Shown here one piece after another: positions 1 through 11,011 of a DNA stretch of 64,000 nt. The notes beneath the pieces are model-generated. The model was not told the origin of the DNA and made no database searches. It was given only the letters and a program-made list of their open reading frames with translations. The stretch's first letter is position 1. The number at the start of each line of letters is the position of its first letter. The stretch comes from Pseudeuparius sepicola (taxonomy: Eukaryota; Arthropoda; Insecta; Coleoptera; Anthribidae), in the NCBI GenBank assembly GCA_963920635.1, contig OY987305.1, positions 24,452,876-24,516,875 on the forward strand, read 5' to 3'. The position numbers and the translations under genes were made by a program.

Positions 1-502
1 AACAGTGGCAAAAGTCTTAGGCAGACTCCCATTCGCAGAAGTAGCTTTAAGCCGTTGGCTGCCCGCTGAATCGATCCGATACTGCTCCCGAACAGAACCG
101 ACAGAGTAATGAAGGTGATGCTCTCGCGGCGAATAAAATACCCGAGGTCCAGGAATTAACGTAATATGGTGAGATTCCTGAATCTCCGCCTCAGCAGACT
201 GTCGAGATGGCTGCTACTCACCATCCAACCGCGCGACATGAATAGAGCGCGAAATATTCTGAAATACATCAACAACCGTTCCAAGAGGAGGTTCCAACAT
301 CGAAAAAGCCCCAAGTCGCTCCTCCGGACTCATGATCGATTCTAGTTGCGATCAGCAACTCGGCACATTGTGTCACCAAGGTAGCTTTCAACTCAGAGTC
401 AGCGATCCGCTTCAATCTTCCCAAGACATGCAAAACCCTACTCTGAATACGAACAAACTCATTAGCAGCATTCTCATGAGAAAGCTTGATGATGTCGTTC
501 AC
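1..502 (-). pseudogene. Retroelement-like coding remnant, running off the window start
   Basis: The minus strand reads as coding-like sequence. A 77-codon stretch (269-502) is followed after an apparent frameshift near 290 by further open sequence towards position 1. The composition (many Arg, Glu, Gln and Ser, no membrane segment) fits a gag-type region of a retroelement, but no zinc knuckle or protease motif lies inside the window. The start of the 77-codon stretch would be GTG, so no real start is supported. I do not recognise the family. Confidence 0.25.
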
Positions 503-1325
503 TCACCTAGAAGTGTCAAAATTTCCACCAAAATATAAATATCTGACGTTAGTATGATAAAAAAAAACTGTTTTGGCACAGTATTCTCGACTAAGGATAT
601 CAGACAACTCCAAAACAATTCTAAAACCCATACGATACGATATCCATAACACCAAAACAAAGATCTCCAGTCACAGACAAGCCCAAAATATAAAATTTTC
701 GTTCTAACGTATTTCTTTTTTGTTCAAATAAAATAAAAAAAACTTTTTTTATTATTTTAATGAATTTTTTTGTTGTTCTTCTTTACTGGTCACTACTTCT
801 CACTGTTTCCTGTATATTTATTACTTTGTGTACCACTCTCGCTCTCCTTTCTCAGGAAGATAAAGAAAGGAAAAAAATATCCAAACTTCCACTAAGATAT
901 CCGCAAAATCGCAGTCTACTAAGAGACTAAAATCACTCACAATTTTCACCATAATATCAATAAATTATGCACCAACCGGAAAATTGCGTCAAATTTATCT
1001 CGAAAGTAAGTACCTACAGGAAGGTGGTGAGAGGGTATACAATATAAAAAAGTGACAAATTCAGACAAACAAAAAATTTTTTTAAACACCGGAATCCCTC
1101 GCAGAACGTCACTGTAAGTTTGTTTTACTAATAAGTTGTACAAAAAAAGTCGAAACAACCGCATTATGATTCCGAAAAAAAGGCCTAAAATTTTCTCAAA
1201 AAAAATCAACCCCACTGATATTATCCAAAAATTGTTGCTCGAATTTAAGGCGCTAAACCGAGCCAGCCGTCACCGCCAAACACCTACTGAGAATCATCAA
1301 ATACTCAAACAGTAAATCTATCTAT
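503..1325. other. AT-rich DNA without recognisable gene
   Basis: Mostly A/T-rich sequence with long A and T runs (for example 715-760). The 89-codon minus-strand ORF at 946-1215 consists of low-complexity hydrophobic residues and has no family resemblance that I can see. Confidence 0.5.
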
Positions 1326-1576
1326 AAAACGTTAGGTGCCATTCTTTGTTAGCACTCAACTTAAAAAAAGATGCAAAGCAAAAAGGGATATCAATAAAAA
1401 GTTAATAAACGATGAGCGCAATAATTCTATGTTGGCACTCAACTCTAAAAAAATTAAATCAAATCAAAGAGGGTTATTAAGAAACGTTGGGCGCCATTCT
1501 TTGTTCCAAATGACAGGTCTATTAAAAAAAAGTTTTTATTACTTAATAAACGTTGAGCGTCACTCTATATCTCTGC
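1326..1576. repeat. Four degenerate repeats carrying a tRNA-Lys 3'-end sequence
   Basis: Four related blocks begin near 1326, 1407, 1482 and 1548, spaced 81, 75 and 66 bp. Each contains a version of AACGTTGGGCGCCATTCTTT; the third is the best copy. ACGTTGGGCGCCA is the 3' end of tRNA-Lys(CTT) including the CCA. Read on the minus strand it is a retroelement primer-binding site. The same sequence in opposite orientation occurs at 1982-2001, joined to a complete tRNA. The blocks may be repeated LTR-boundary fragments. Confidence 0.55.
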
Positions 1577-1598
1577 TCGCGCATCGGGCGGGACCATA

Positions 1599-1988
1599 TT
1601 GTTAGGAAGTGATCACTTCTTTCGTATTGCATGTTTTTGAGTTACCATAAAATCAGGGTTGTTTACCATGCTTACCCCTTAGGCAGCTTTTTACTAGTAA
1701 GTTTTTCGAAGCCAAGTGTTGTGGCCGTTTGAGAAACTAATAATTTATCCATTAATAAAAGTAAGGTAAAACGAGACAGTCGTGCTTTTTATCGAAGTTT
1801 TTATTAATAGTAGTGTGACTACCCACCGAACCACCCTTGAGACAACTCAAGTCGGGTAGTGTCCGAGCCACAAATACCAATCCCCTTCCTTGTTACTTCG
1901 AAAAGGTAAGGAGACTACCAACCCTTCCTTCCGGCGACCAACCTGCCGTCTGGCCATTTATTAAACGGGGAAATTACGTAAGAAAGAA
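1599..1988 (+). other. Candidate LTR fragment abutting a tRNA-Lys primer-binding site
   Basis: The segment begins TGTTAGG and runs to position 1988, immediately before TGGCGCCCAACGTGGG, a perfect tRNA-Lys primer-binding sequence. A leading TGTT and an abutting TGG fit an LTR, but the 3' end lacks the usual CA and I found no second LTR. The block also contains the short palindrome AAGTGATCACTT near 1609. Confidence 0.25.
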
Positions 1989-1991
1989 TGG

Positions 1992-2064
1992 CGCCCAACG
2001 TGGGTCTCGAACCCACGACCCTGAGATTAAGAGTCTCATGCTCTACCGACTGAGCTAGCCGGGC
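1992..2064 (-). tRNA. tRNA-Lys(CTT), or a full-length tRNA-Lys copy
   Basis: The minus strand folds as a complete 73-nt tRNA. The acceptor stem pairs GCCCGGC with GTTGGGC, the D-arm follows CTAGCTCAG, the anticodon CTT is at 2029-2031, and the T-loop is GTTCGAACC. The discriminator base is G at 1992. Unusually, bases 1989-1991 complete an encoded CCA on the minus strand, and eukaryotic tRNA genes normally lack one. No run of four T's follows within the next 20 nt of the minus strand. It could be a genuine gene or a tRNA copied together with an LTR by reverse transcription. The protein ORF across it is spurious. Confidence 0.75.
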
Positions 2065-3849
2065 GCCTAAACTCAAGGCGAAATTCACGTCGGTTCGGAC
2101 ACGTAAGTATTCGCCGGAAAAATGCGTGACTCGGGAGTGCCAGTACTGTTTACATCTGAGTGTTTTCTAGAGTGCCAACAATGGGACGAAATAAGGCCGG
2201 AAACCCACAATCTCGCAGTCCAAACGACAGAATTTAATTTAATTACTAACAGATTTAATTTAATTACTAACAGATGAAGTTAAATAAAAGCATGTAAAAT
2301 GGCATTTTTTCTATCAAATGAAGTTCTACGAAAAATGATATTTCTCGAGATGTCAATTTCGACAAAAATACTAATATTTTACTTACCTAATTTTAGAGAA
2401 ACAGCGGTAGCACAGAAGTAAACAGGGTGATCTTTTGACAAGTTTCAATGGTCTATATAGGGTTTTCAAACTTAAGTCGGCAGAATTGCTAACTTCGTTG
2501 TTTTTGGAGCTACAAAGTCAGTTAAATAGGCAAACTATTATAGTAGTAATTTTTCCGCTGATTACGTTGGTGAAATCTGAATAAAAATCACGAGTTATGT
2601 CAAAAAGTTTCGGTTTTTCAAATGGGACACCCAGTTTACAATATTTCTAATCGATAGGAAATTGAATTCTGAACGAAAATTGTTCTACGAAATTTTATCC
2701 TAAAATCAAAAATGACAAAGCAGTAACCGACAAAAATATTTATTCTCTTTTCCTATTTTAATAACAGTTCGAAATACCAAATCTTTATATTTGAATTCTT
2801 CGACGCATGCAATGCCGCCAGAATCTTCTGACGCCATTGAATACATATATGCACCTAATATCAGTATCAAAGTAAAATTTTACAAAAAAATCATTGCTGT
2901 CAACCTACCAAAAGAAAATGTTCCTACAAGTTCTAACATCCTATTGAAATCACTTTTAGCTTTGAAATTCGAATGGATTTCTAACCTTAATTTCTGCCCT
3001 TCCGACTCGGTCTTAAATTAAATAGTAAGACGGTGGCATAAGTGATAAGCGTAAATTAGGGGCAGGTGTGAACAACTACAAAAAAATTTATGAGCTCGAT
3101 GACCATTCATTTCATGTTACTTTTAGCCCACTTTTAGAACTTTAATTCTTACTCTAATTTTAATTTTTTTACATTGTGTTCAGTTTTTATTTCATTTACA
3201 AACTTGTAAATTTTTGTAGTTTGGCCTTGGGGCCCAAGGCTTCGCGAGAAGGAGGCATATGTCACGAACTGACAGTTTGGGGAAGTAATTAAAATTAAAG
3301 TTTGAATTTATGAAAGCGACATCTCTGGAGTAAGTTGACTAAGCTGAAAAGTAAGGACACCTATTAACTAAATGACTAAACTAATAATTTTACAAATAGA
3401 AAGCATTTATTGGCAAACACATGCCAACTTATATTAAATTAACAATTAATGAATATTCCCAATCGAAGCAATTAAAATAACAGCCGAAAAGTAGGTCACC
3501 AAAGTGCTGACATAAACAATAATTCAGGTGTAAATAATTCAGGTATAAATTTTAAGCATCCCTTTCCACGTTTCATGTAAAAAAATTGAGGTGGCACAAT
3601 CTTCCGTTCTCTGAAAAATCTACGAAATCTGCTAGAAGCGGTGGCAAATTCGGTTTTTATCTTCTTTTTCCGCTCATGGGAATTGATGGGGAAATCTGTG
3701 GATATTTTTATTTTAAGCGACAACCGTTTTGCGCAATCTTCCAAAGTTTTGGACTTGTGTAAGGCTGTAACGTTTAGTTTTCCCGAATATCTTTGTAAAA
3801 GTTTATAAAATGAACATCAAGTTGCTAAATTCACACCGGTTTCCTGGCC
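2065..3849. other. Intergenic, no supported gene; 21-bp tandem duplication
   Basis: AT-rich sequence. A tandem duplication of about 21 bp (ATTTAATTTAATTACTAACAG twice) lies near 2232-2274. A 76-codon ORF at 2791-3021 and an 82-codon minus ORF at 3496-3744 show no recognisable motif, and I do not treat them as genes. Near 3228-3258 there is a short GC-rich patch of the kind seen at retroelement ends. Confidence 0.4.
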
Positions 3850-4380
3850 TCCACTTGGATCACCAACTAGCCACTCGCTGGCTGAATTAAGAACATATAG
3901 GTTGACCGATGACCTGAGTTTCTTATTCGGTCTAGCGGGTAGCGACGGCTTCTACTAGGAAGCTGGAGAACGGGCAATAGGTGACCTGGCCTGCCCCTCG
4001 CGAGTCTCTCTGGCGACCAATCACGGGCTGTTGGTGTATCCAAAGGTGGTTCGGGCTCGGCACCAAGAACTGGTTGATTCGACTCGGCGCGCAGCTCCAC
4101 GCGCCACTCGACTAGAAACGCTCTAAACGCCAAACGCCTACCCGTCGCGAACGCTTTGCCCGTCGCGAGCCACCTTCGCCAAGCCTGGGCCACCGCCGCC
4201 AAGATGTTGTCTCCATGGTGAATAAAGCCTTGTTACGACGCCCGTCTTCTTCAATTCTGGACTCCTTTACCAGCGTTCACTGTGCGACAACGATTTACCA
4301 GCACTCGCTGGGACCCGCAGCCGATCTTGTAGGATCCTAAGGGACTACGCGACCCAGCCCAGGGCGCGACAGTATTATAA
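3850..4380 (+). other. GC-rich LTR-like block with AATAAAG signal
   Basis: This block is far richer in G+C than its surroundings and carries a polyadenylation-like AATAAAG at 4221-4227. It is followed by about 150 bp ending GGGCGCGACAGT, then abruptly by AT-rich DNA. That layout (U3, signal, R/U5) resembles an insect retrovirus LTR, and env-like sequence begins about 100 bp downstream. The minus-strand ORF 3867-4202 is probably a composition effect. I found no matching second LTR. Confidence 0.35.
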
Positions 4381-4479
4381 AAAATAAACATACATTTGTA
4401 CACTATATATAAATTAACCCTATTATTAACCAATTAACCAACATTCGAAAATTTTACGATATAATTAGTTAACCCTTAG

Positions 4480-4962
4480 GTACTAATAAAAATAATACTT
4501 TATCTGACAATTCACACAAGAACCTTTTACATCATGTAGATTACTTAATTGTTGAAGTATAAAACAAAATAGATAATATTACTCCGCATAATAGAGTTAA
4601 AAGAGGATTAATTATTAATGCTATAGGTAAAGCATCAAAATGGCTTTTCGGAACCCTGGATTCCGATGATGGCGAAAAATATAACAAAGCAATTTTTACT
4701 TTACAAAATAATCAACAGTCTTTTACGAATGAAATTTCTTTACAAATATCTCTCACAAAAGCACTTATTAATAATTGTAAGTCAACAATGACAATTTTAC
4801 AATCAAATCAAAATTTAATAAAAGAAAGACTAGAATACTTTGAATTTAATGTTAACAAAACAACTAATGAGTTTGCAGCCTATTTAAGAGCTCAAAATGT
4901 TTTAGATCAAGTAATCCTTAATAATTGTCAAAATTTAATTACATTTAGGGATAGACTGAAAA
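4480..4962 (+). pseudogene. env: Endogenous env (F-type fusion protein) remnant, part 1
   Basis: The frame shows a dibasic furin-type site (RVKR, about 4593-4604) followed by a Gly-rich fusion-peptide-like stretch and the segment WLFGTLDSDDGE. This arrangement is characteristic of baculovirus F-like envelope proteins of insect errantiviruses and related endogenous elements. An in-frame TAA at 4560-4562 breaks the reading frame. The frame is cut at about 4960 by a LINE fragment and resumes near 11012. No signal peptide is visible, so the N-terminal subunit is incomplete. It is non-functional as it stands. Confidence 0.7.
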
Positions 4963-5652
4963 CACATGCGGAGGCAGATTTTAAATATTTGAGTGACTGG
5001 TTAAAGTACAACAAATTAACATTAAGTCCCGATGAATCCGTAACGGTCCCAGAGGCCGAATCTGTTAAATATCTTGGGGTGGTAGTAGACAGACATTTAA
5101 GATGGGATCTACAAACAAAAAATATAACTAAAAAAATTAGACCTATAATATCCAGATTCTATTACCTAAGGTCGTTTCTGGATAAGCACCACCTAAAAAT
5201 GTTATACCTAGCATTAATACAGACTCAATTATCCTATGGAATATTGAACTGGGGAGGGGTGAGCCACTGCCACTTGAATTATCTCGAGGTACTTCCAAAA
5301 TTGTTTTTAAAAATAATCGAAAACGAACCCCTAACCTGTCCCACAGAACAAATTTACGGAAAGAGTATGGCTTTTGATATTCGGCAGTGTTATTCTTTTA
5401 GCGTTTTAATGGAAATTAAAAAAGAAAAAATAAAATTATATAATGTAAACCATAATTCGTGCAGCCCTGACATCGTGTCGAAAAACAGTTGGACAACGCT
5501 GTTATACATTCTTGGCTCCCAGACTGTACAATGCAATCCCTAAAGACCTGAAAAGGGAGGAAAGAATAAAAACCTTGAAGGGTAAAATAAAACAATGGAT
5601 ACTTACCTCAAGTAGGTCTCTCTCCTATGAGATAATAAACAGTAAACTATAA
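4963..5652 (+). pseudogene. APE-type LINE, 3' end of reverse transcriptase
   Basis: The encoded segment includes SDWLKYNKLTL, VKYLGVVVDRHLRW and LSYGILNWGG. These follow the catalytic motif in CR1/Jockey-group LINE reverse transcriptases, so this is the thumb and C-terminal end. There is a frameshift near 5505, after which the last 45 or so codons run to a stop at about 5650. The 5' part of the LINE, including the YxDD box, is absent, as expected for a 5'-truncated insertion. It is fused in frame to the upstream env remnant, giving a 251-codon chimeric ORF (4788-5543). The clade is an inference. Confidence 0.7.
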
Positions 5653-5678
5653 ATTATTTATTGTGTCATAATGCGGCT

Positions 5679-5696
5679 ATTATTATTATTATTATT
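5679..5696. repeat. (ATT)n tail of the LINE, Dong target site
   Basis: The LINE fragment ends in an ATT repeat, and Dong copy 1 (minus strand) starts directly after it. Confidence 0.7.
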
Positions 5697-6130
5697 TCGA
5701 CTTAGCCAAAAGGCTTTCGCACTCCCTCTACGGGAAACATTCACTCAGATCCCGGGTATCCCGGATACCAAAAGGATCTGGCTCGGACGAGACCCTTGCC
5801 ATGTTATCGGGCCTTAGGTGACATTGATGTTGTTGGACGATCCTGCATTCCCCAGGAATTTCCTGACGGTTCGGGCTGTCGCAAGTAGTACCGCTTTCTG
5901 CATGGACCTGTAAAGATTATCAGTTAGACCCAGCTCTTTGATGTTTCTCAGCAAACTTTTTGGTATGACACCAGTTGTTGACACGATGATTGGAATCATC
6001 TGAACGTTGTCCATTTCCCATTGCCTTCTAATTCGTTCTTCTAAGTCTCTGTACTTCGCGATCTTCTCGACTTGCTTCACACGCAGGTTGTTGTTGTTCG
6101 GGATGGCCACATCAATCAGAGTTGTCTTCC
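5697..6130 (-). mobile_element. Dong-like (R4 clade) LINE copy 1, 3' fragment
   Basis: This holds the element's 3' UTR plus the last 98 or so codons of the ORF, covering the C-terminal end after the endonuclease core. It stops abruptly at 6130 in the endonuclease coding region. Sequence identity to the other copies in the window is obvious by eye. It is a severely 5'-truncated insertion. Confidence 0.85.
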
Positions 6131-6286
6131 GGCGGCGGACGGATGATGTCTATGTTCTATATTCTTTATTGGGTACTGCGCAGATACTTTTGTTATATTA
6201 TATTGTATTTAATCAATATTGTTTGCTTAGTTTAGTTCAGTTTATCTATTGTATCAATCGGAAAATAAAGATCATTATTATTATTA
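6131..6286 (+). mobile_element. 3' terminus of a second LINE with (ATT)n tail
   Basis: About 150 bp of non-Dong sequence ends in AATAAAGATC followed by ATT repeats, the typical 3' end of an insect LINE with a polyadenylation signal and microsatellite tail. Dong copy 2 begins in this tail. The family cannot be named because no coding region is present. Confidence 0.5.
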
Positions 6287-7245
6287 TCGACTTAGCCAAA
6301 AGGCATTCCTGGAAATTTTATCAACTATTATAAGGTCCGGCCTGTTATGGGCAACTCGTTGATCTGTTAGAACTGTACGATCCCAGTACATCTTGTAGTT
6401 GCTGTTTTCAAGAAAAGGCTCCGGTGTGTAGCTGTAATATGGAACCCTCTCTGCCTGCAGAAGCAGTAGTTTTTCCGCCAGTTCCTGGTGCAAGATCTTG
6501 GCAACCGAATCGTGTCGTTTCTTATATTCTGTTGATGCGAACATCTGACATCTTCCTGGTATGTGCTGGATTGTTTCTGAAGTTTGGCACCCGCATCTGC
6601 ATCTGTCATCCACTACCGATGCATCTCCTACAATGAATTTTAGGTAGTTGCGAGTTGGTATAACCTGATCTTGTATGGCCAGTAGGAAGCCTTCCGTCTC
6701 GGGGAACATTCGTCCCGAGGTCAGCCAATAGTTCGACGCTAACTTGTCGACATGTTCCTGGTTAACCTCATTAGGATGCCTCCCGTGCAGCGGCTTCCCC
6801 AACCACCTCTGTAGTTTATCGTTGTCGGTTCGGTGGTGATTTTGACGCTCGTGTTCCGTCAGACGTAGCGGTGTTGAGACGTCTGCTCCGCATTTAGCCC
6901 TATGTAGTGTGGAGCTGTTGGCCTGCCTGTAGAAATAATTACGCAGATTTAATATTTGTGGTCCAATTGCTTGCTGAGATCTGCCAATCCTCTTCCTCCT
7001 AGTTGACGTGGCAGAGTTGTTCTTTCTACGGCGCTACGGGGATGATGTTTATGAGCTTTTGTCAGTAGTGTCCTAACTTTTCGTTGCAGGTTGTTGATGT
7101 CCGTGTTGGTCCAATTCACTATTCCGAACGAATAGCTGAGTACAGAGCACGCATACGTGTTCAGGGCCTTAAACAAATTCCTGCTGTTAAGATCAGTTCG
7201 CACTACTTGTCTTACTCTCTTGATGAATTCATTCGTTAAATCAGT
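6287..7245 (-). mobile_element. Dong-like LINE copy 2, truncated and internally deleted
   Basis: The copy starts with about 20 bp of the Dong 3' end and then jumps, at the shared bases CATTCC, directly into the endonuclease region. It thereby loses the 3' UTR and the C-terminal 100 or so codons. It continues through the CCHC region into the end of the RT region and stops at 7245 in another TTA tract. The frame is broken several times; the 172-codon ORF at 6284-6802 is its longest open piece. Confidence 0.85.
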
Positions 7246-7258
7246 TTATTATTATTAT

Positions 7259-10200
7259 CTCGACTTAGCCAAAAGGCATTCGCACTCCCTCTACGGGGAA
7301 CATTCACTCAGATCCCGGGTATCCCGGATACCAAAATGTTCTGGCTCGGACGAGACCCTTGCCATGTTATCGGGCCTTAGGTGACATTGATGTTGTTGGA
7401 CGTTCCTGCACTCCCCATGAATTTCCTGACGGTTCGGGCTGTCGCAAGTAGTACCGCTCTCTGCATGGACCTGTAAAGACTATCAGTTAGACCCAGCTCC
7501 TTGATGTTTCTCAGCAAACTTTTTGGTATAACACCAGTTGTTGACATGATGATTGGAATCGTCTGGACGTTCTCCATTTCCCATTGCCTTCTAATTCGTT
7601 CTTCTAAATCTCTGTACTTCGCGATCTTCTCGACTTGCTTCACACGCAGGTTGTTGTTGTTCGGGATGGCCACATCAATCAGAGTTGTCTGCCTAGAAAT
7701 TTTATCAACTATTATAAGGTCCGGTCTGTTATGGGCAACTCGTTGATCTGTCAGAACTGTACGATCCCAGTAAATCTTGTAGTTGCTGTTCTCAAGAAAA
7801 GGCTCAGGTGTGTAGTTGTAATATGGGACCCTCTCTGCCTGCACAAGCAGCAGCTTTTCCGCCAGTTCCTGGTGCAAGATCTTGGCAACCGAATCGTGCC
7901 GTTCCTTATATTCCGTTGATGCGAACATCTGACATCCTCCTGTTATGTGCTGGATTGTTTCTGAAGTTGGGCACCCGTATCTGCATCTGTCATCCACTAC
8001 CGATGCATCTCCTACAATGAATTTTAGGTAGTTGCGAGTTGGTATAACCTGATCTTGTATGGCCAGTAGGAAGCCTTCAGTCTCGGGGAACATTCTTCCC
8101 GAGGTCAGCCAATAGTTCGACGCTAACTTGTCGACATGTTCCTGGTTAACCTCATTAGGATGCCTCCCGTGCAGCGGCTTCCCCAACCACCTCTGCAGTT
8201 TATCGTTGTCGGTTCGGTGGTGATTTTGACGCTCGTGTTCCGTCAGACGTAGCGGTGTTGAGACGTCTGCTCCGCATATAGCCCTATGTAGTGTGGAGCT
8301 GTTGGCCTGCCTGTAGAAATAATTACGCAGATTTAATATTTGTTGGTCCAATTGCTTGCTGAGATCTGCCAATCCTCTTCCTCCTAGTTGACGTGGCAGA
8401 GTTGTTCTTTCTACGGCGCTACGGGGATGATGTTTATGAGCTTTTGTCAGTAGTGTCCTAACTTTTCGTTGCAGGTTGTTGATGTCCGTGTTGGTCCAAT
8501 TCACTATTCCGAACGAATAGCTGAGTACAGAGCACGCATACGTGTTTAGGGCCTTAAACAAATTCCTGCTGTTAAGATCAGTTCGCACTACTTGTCTTAC
8601 TCTCTTGATGAATTCATTCGTTAAATCAGTCTTCATTGTTCGATGGTCTATCCTTTGAGCTTGTTTCATCCCGAGATACTTGTATGTATCTCCCTTGCTC
8701 ATTGCTTCGATCTCCTGGCCGTCCTGCATCTCGTGTGCGCTTTGTTCGAGCTTTCCCCGGATGATATTAAGGGTGCGGCACTTGTCCAGCCCAAACAGCA
8801 TTCCGATGTCCCTGGAGAACTTCTCTACAATTTTAAGCATTTGCGTTAGTTGGTTTTTGGTTGCTGCGATCAGTTTTAAATCATCCATATATAATAGGTG
8901 ATTCAACTTGATCGCTTCTGCGTTGTTGCTTTTGATAGCGAAGCCGTATTTTGTAGAGTTCAACCGATGTGATAGAGGGTTCATCGCCATGCAGAACCAC
9001 AGTGGACTGAGTGAATCTCCTTGGAAAATCCCTCTTTGGATGTTGATTGTGTCGGTCTCGATGTTACTGTCTGCAGTTCTGAGTTGTATCTTAGTGCGCC
9101 AGGTTGTCATAACGTAATCTAAAAAGGAAACTGTATGATGATCTATTTTATACAGCTTTAAGATACCTGTGAGCCAGTCGTGAGGTACGGAATCAAATGC
9201 TTTTTTGTAGTCCACATAAGCCATGTGGAGGTTTCGTTGCTTGGAATGAGCCTGGTTGCAGATGACAGAGTCTATGATGAGTTGCTCTTTGCATCCCATT
9301 GCGCCCTTCGAGCAGCCCTTCTGCTGCATTGCAATGATGTTGTTCCGCTCGCAGTGAGCATATATTCGCTGCGTAAGGCAAGATGTGATTATCTTGTACA
9401 GCGTAGGCAAGCAGGTTATTGGGCGGTACTTGGCAGGGTCATCCGTATTCCGCTGGTCTTTTGGTAACAGGTAGGTTGCACCCTGTGTAAGAAACAATGG
9501 CATTTTCAGAGGATCGAGCAAGACTTCATTAATTAAGGTAGTTATCTGTTCATGCGTGCACCACAACTTCTTAATCCAATAATTTTGGAGATGATCTGGA
9601 CCTGGTGCCTTCCAGTTGTGGGAATTCTTGATGACATCGGAGACCTCAGCGGTTGTGAATTGCTCGTGTTGCATCTGGCTATAGTTCCGGCCCATCTCGC
9701 GTTCTTCGCTGATCCACCTTGCACTGACATTGTATGGACCTGGTGTGGCAAGTTGATTTCTCCAGAAACCGTCGACCTGTTCTCTGCTAGGGTAACTCGC
9801 ATTTGTGGCATCGGCGCTAGAATTAAAAGCACGGTAGAAACCCTTTTCTGATCGTTCAAAGAGTTTGTTGTCTCGTTTCCTGTTGTTACTAGCCTTGTAT
9901 CTCCTCAGACGCCCTGCAAAAACAGAAAGTTTTTGTTTTAATGTGTCAAGACATTGTTGAGCAGTGATGTTCGCGGGGTCATGCCGAGAATGCATTTGGG
10001 TGCGGCTCATTATTGCCTGCACCGCCCTCTGGATCCTTCTAGTTCTAACTCCTCTGATATATTCCGTCACTTGTCCTATGTCTTTACGGAGACTCTCGAT
10101 CTTCCGATTTAGTCGCATTTCCCATTGAGCCATTCGTGGTTCAGGTCTTGCACGATTCAACTCTTGGGCCGTTCGGATCTTGGCACCCATTACAGTGGTG

Positions 10201-10989
10201 ACTGCCGTTGCGGCACAGTAGATTAACATGTGCATATGTTCTAATGTTGGTGTTACTGAAACATAGTTGGGTAAAATTCTGGTGTTCATAGTATCGAGCA
10301 TGATTGCAAGCTTCCTGGAAGAATTCAATCTTGGTAGCGGTGGTCTGCTCAGTGGGTCTGTGCCTTCGTATCGCAATACCGCCCTTCTCAGCTATGTGTC
10401 TAGGCTTTCAAAGTGTTCTCCGTTAACTGATTCCCGATTCTCAGTTGTTCGTCCCGCCGTCTCGGCTTCTGGTTGTGGTCCAGGCACTTGAATTTCCCGA
10501 TTCTCAGTTGTTCGCTCTGCCGTTCCGGCTTCTTGTTGTGGTCCAGGCACTTGAATTGTGTCTATGTGTTCGCCATGGATCTCTAGCTCAACTTCCCGTT
10601 TTATAGCGTTAAGTCGCGTTTCTGGAATTCGGTTATTTCTTAGAATAGTTCGATACTGATCTGACACTCTTTGTTCAGACACTTGCATGTGTGGAAACTC
10701 CCTGCAGAACTCGGCATGCAGTTGTTGTCGGTAGCCGATCATCTCTTGTCCTAAGTTTGTCACTCTGTAAAAAATACGCATTATCGATTCATTAATGGAC
10801 CCAGTCCATTTCATGCGTCGTCGTTGCAATCCCGCCTGAGTGAACGCTGGCTGAAGTTCCCGCGCAGCACCTTCGGTGGGTGGAACCCTAGTTCTCGTTT
10901 GGCTCCCATGTTGTAGATGTTCGTGTTGCTGGGCTGTAGCTGTTTGTGCAACAGGGGCCCGCCTCATCAGCGCCCTGTCACCGACGTCC
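7259..10989 (-). mobile_element. Dong-like LINE copy 3, near full length
   Basis: Almost the whole element lies between TTA tracts at 7246-7258 and 10990-11011. Only the 5' UTR and the first dozen or so codons are missing. The 3' UTR spans 7259-7376. It is inverted relative to copies 4-10. Confidence 0.9.
7377..10989 (-). pseudogene. Dong ORF of copy 3: one nonsense codon, 5' truncated
   Basis: The frame is continuous from 10989 to 7377 except for one in-frame TAG at 10392-10394, which splits it into a 222-codon N-terminal and a 999-codon C-terminal ORF. RT, CCHC and endonuclease motifs match copy 9. The hinge after the Myb-like region differs from other copies. It lacks the Asn run and carries an 18-residue tandem duplication built on QVPGPQ...EA.TA.RTTENR. 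This marks a distinct sub-lineage. It is otherwise well preserved, so this is a young copy. Confidence 0.85.
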
Positions 10990-11011
10990 TTATTATTATT
11001 ATTATTATTAT

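Noticed and set aside
1837..2058. 73-codon ORF ending in a GSRTHDPEIKSLMLYRLS-type peptide
   Set aside because: It is the reverse strand of the tRNA-Lys sequence; a classic false ORF.
3867..4202. 111-codon Arg/Ala-rich protein on the minus strand
   Set aside because: Composition-driven ORF in a GC-rich LTR-like block, with no family motif.
9193..9467. Antisense ORFs repeated at the same position in every Dong copy (95 and 62 codons)
   Set aside because: They are shadows of the RT coding sequence, maintained only because the sense strand is conserved.
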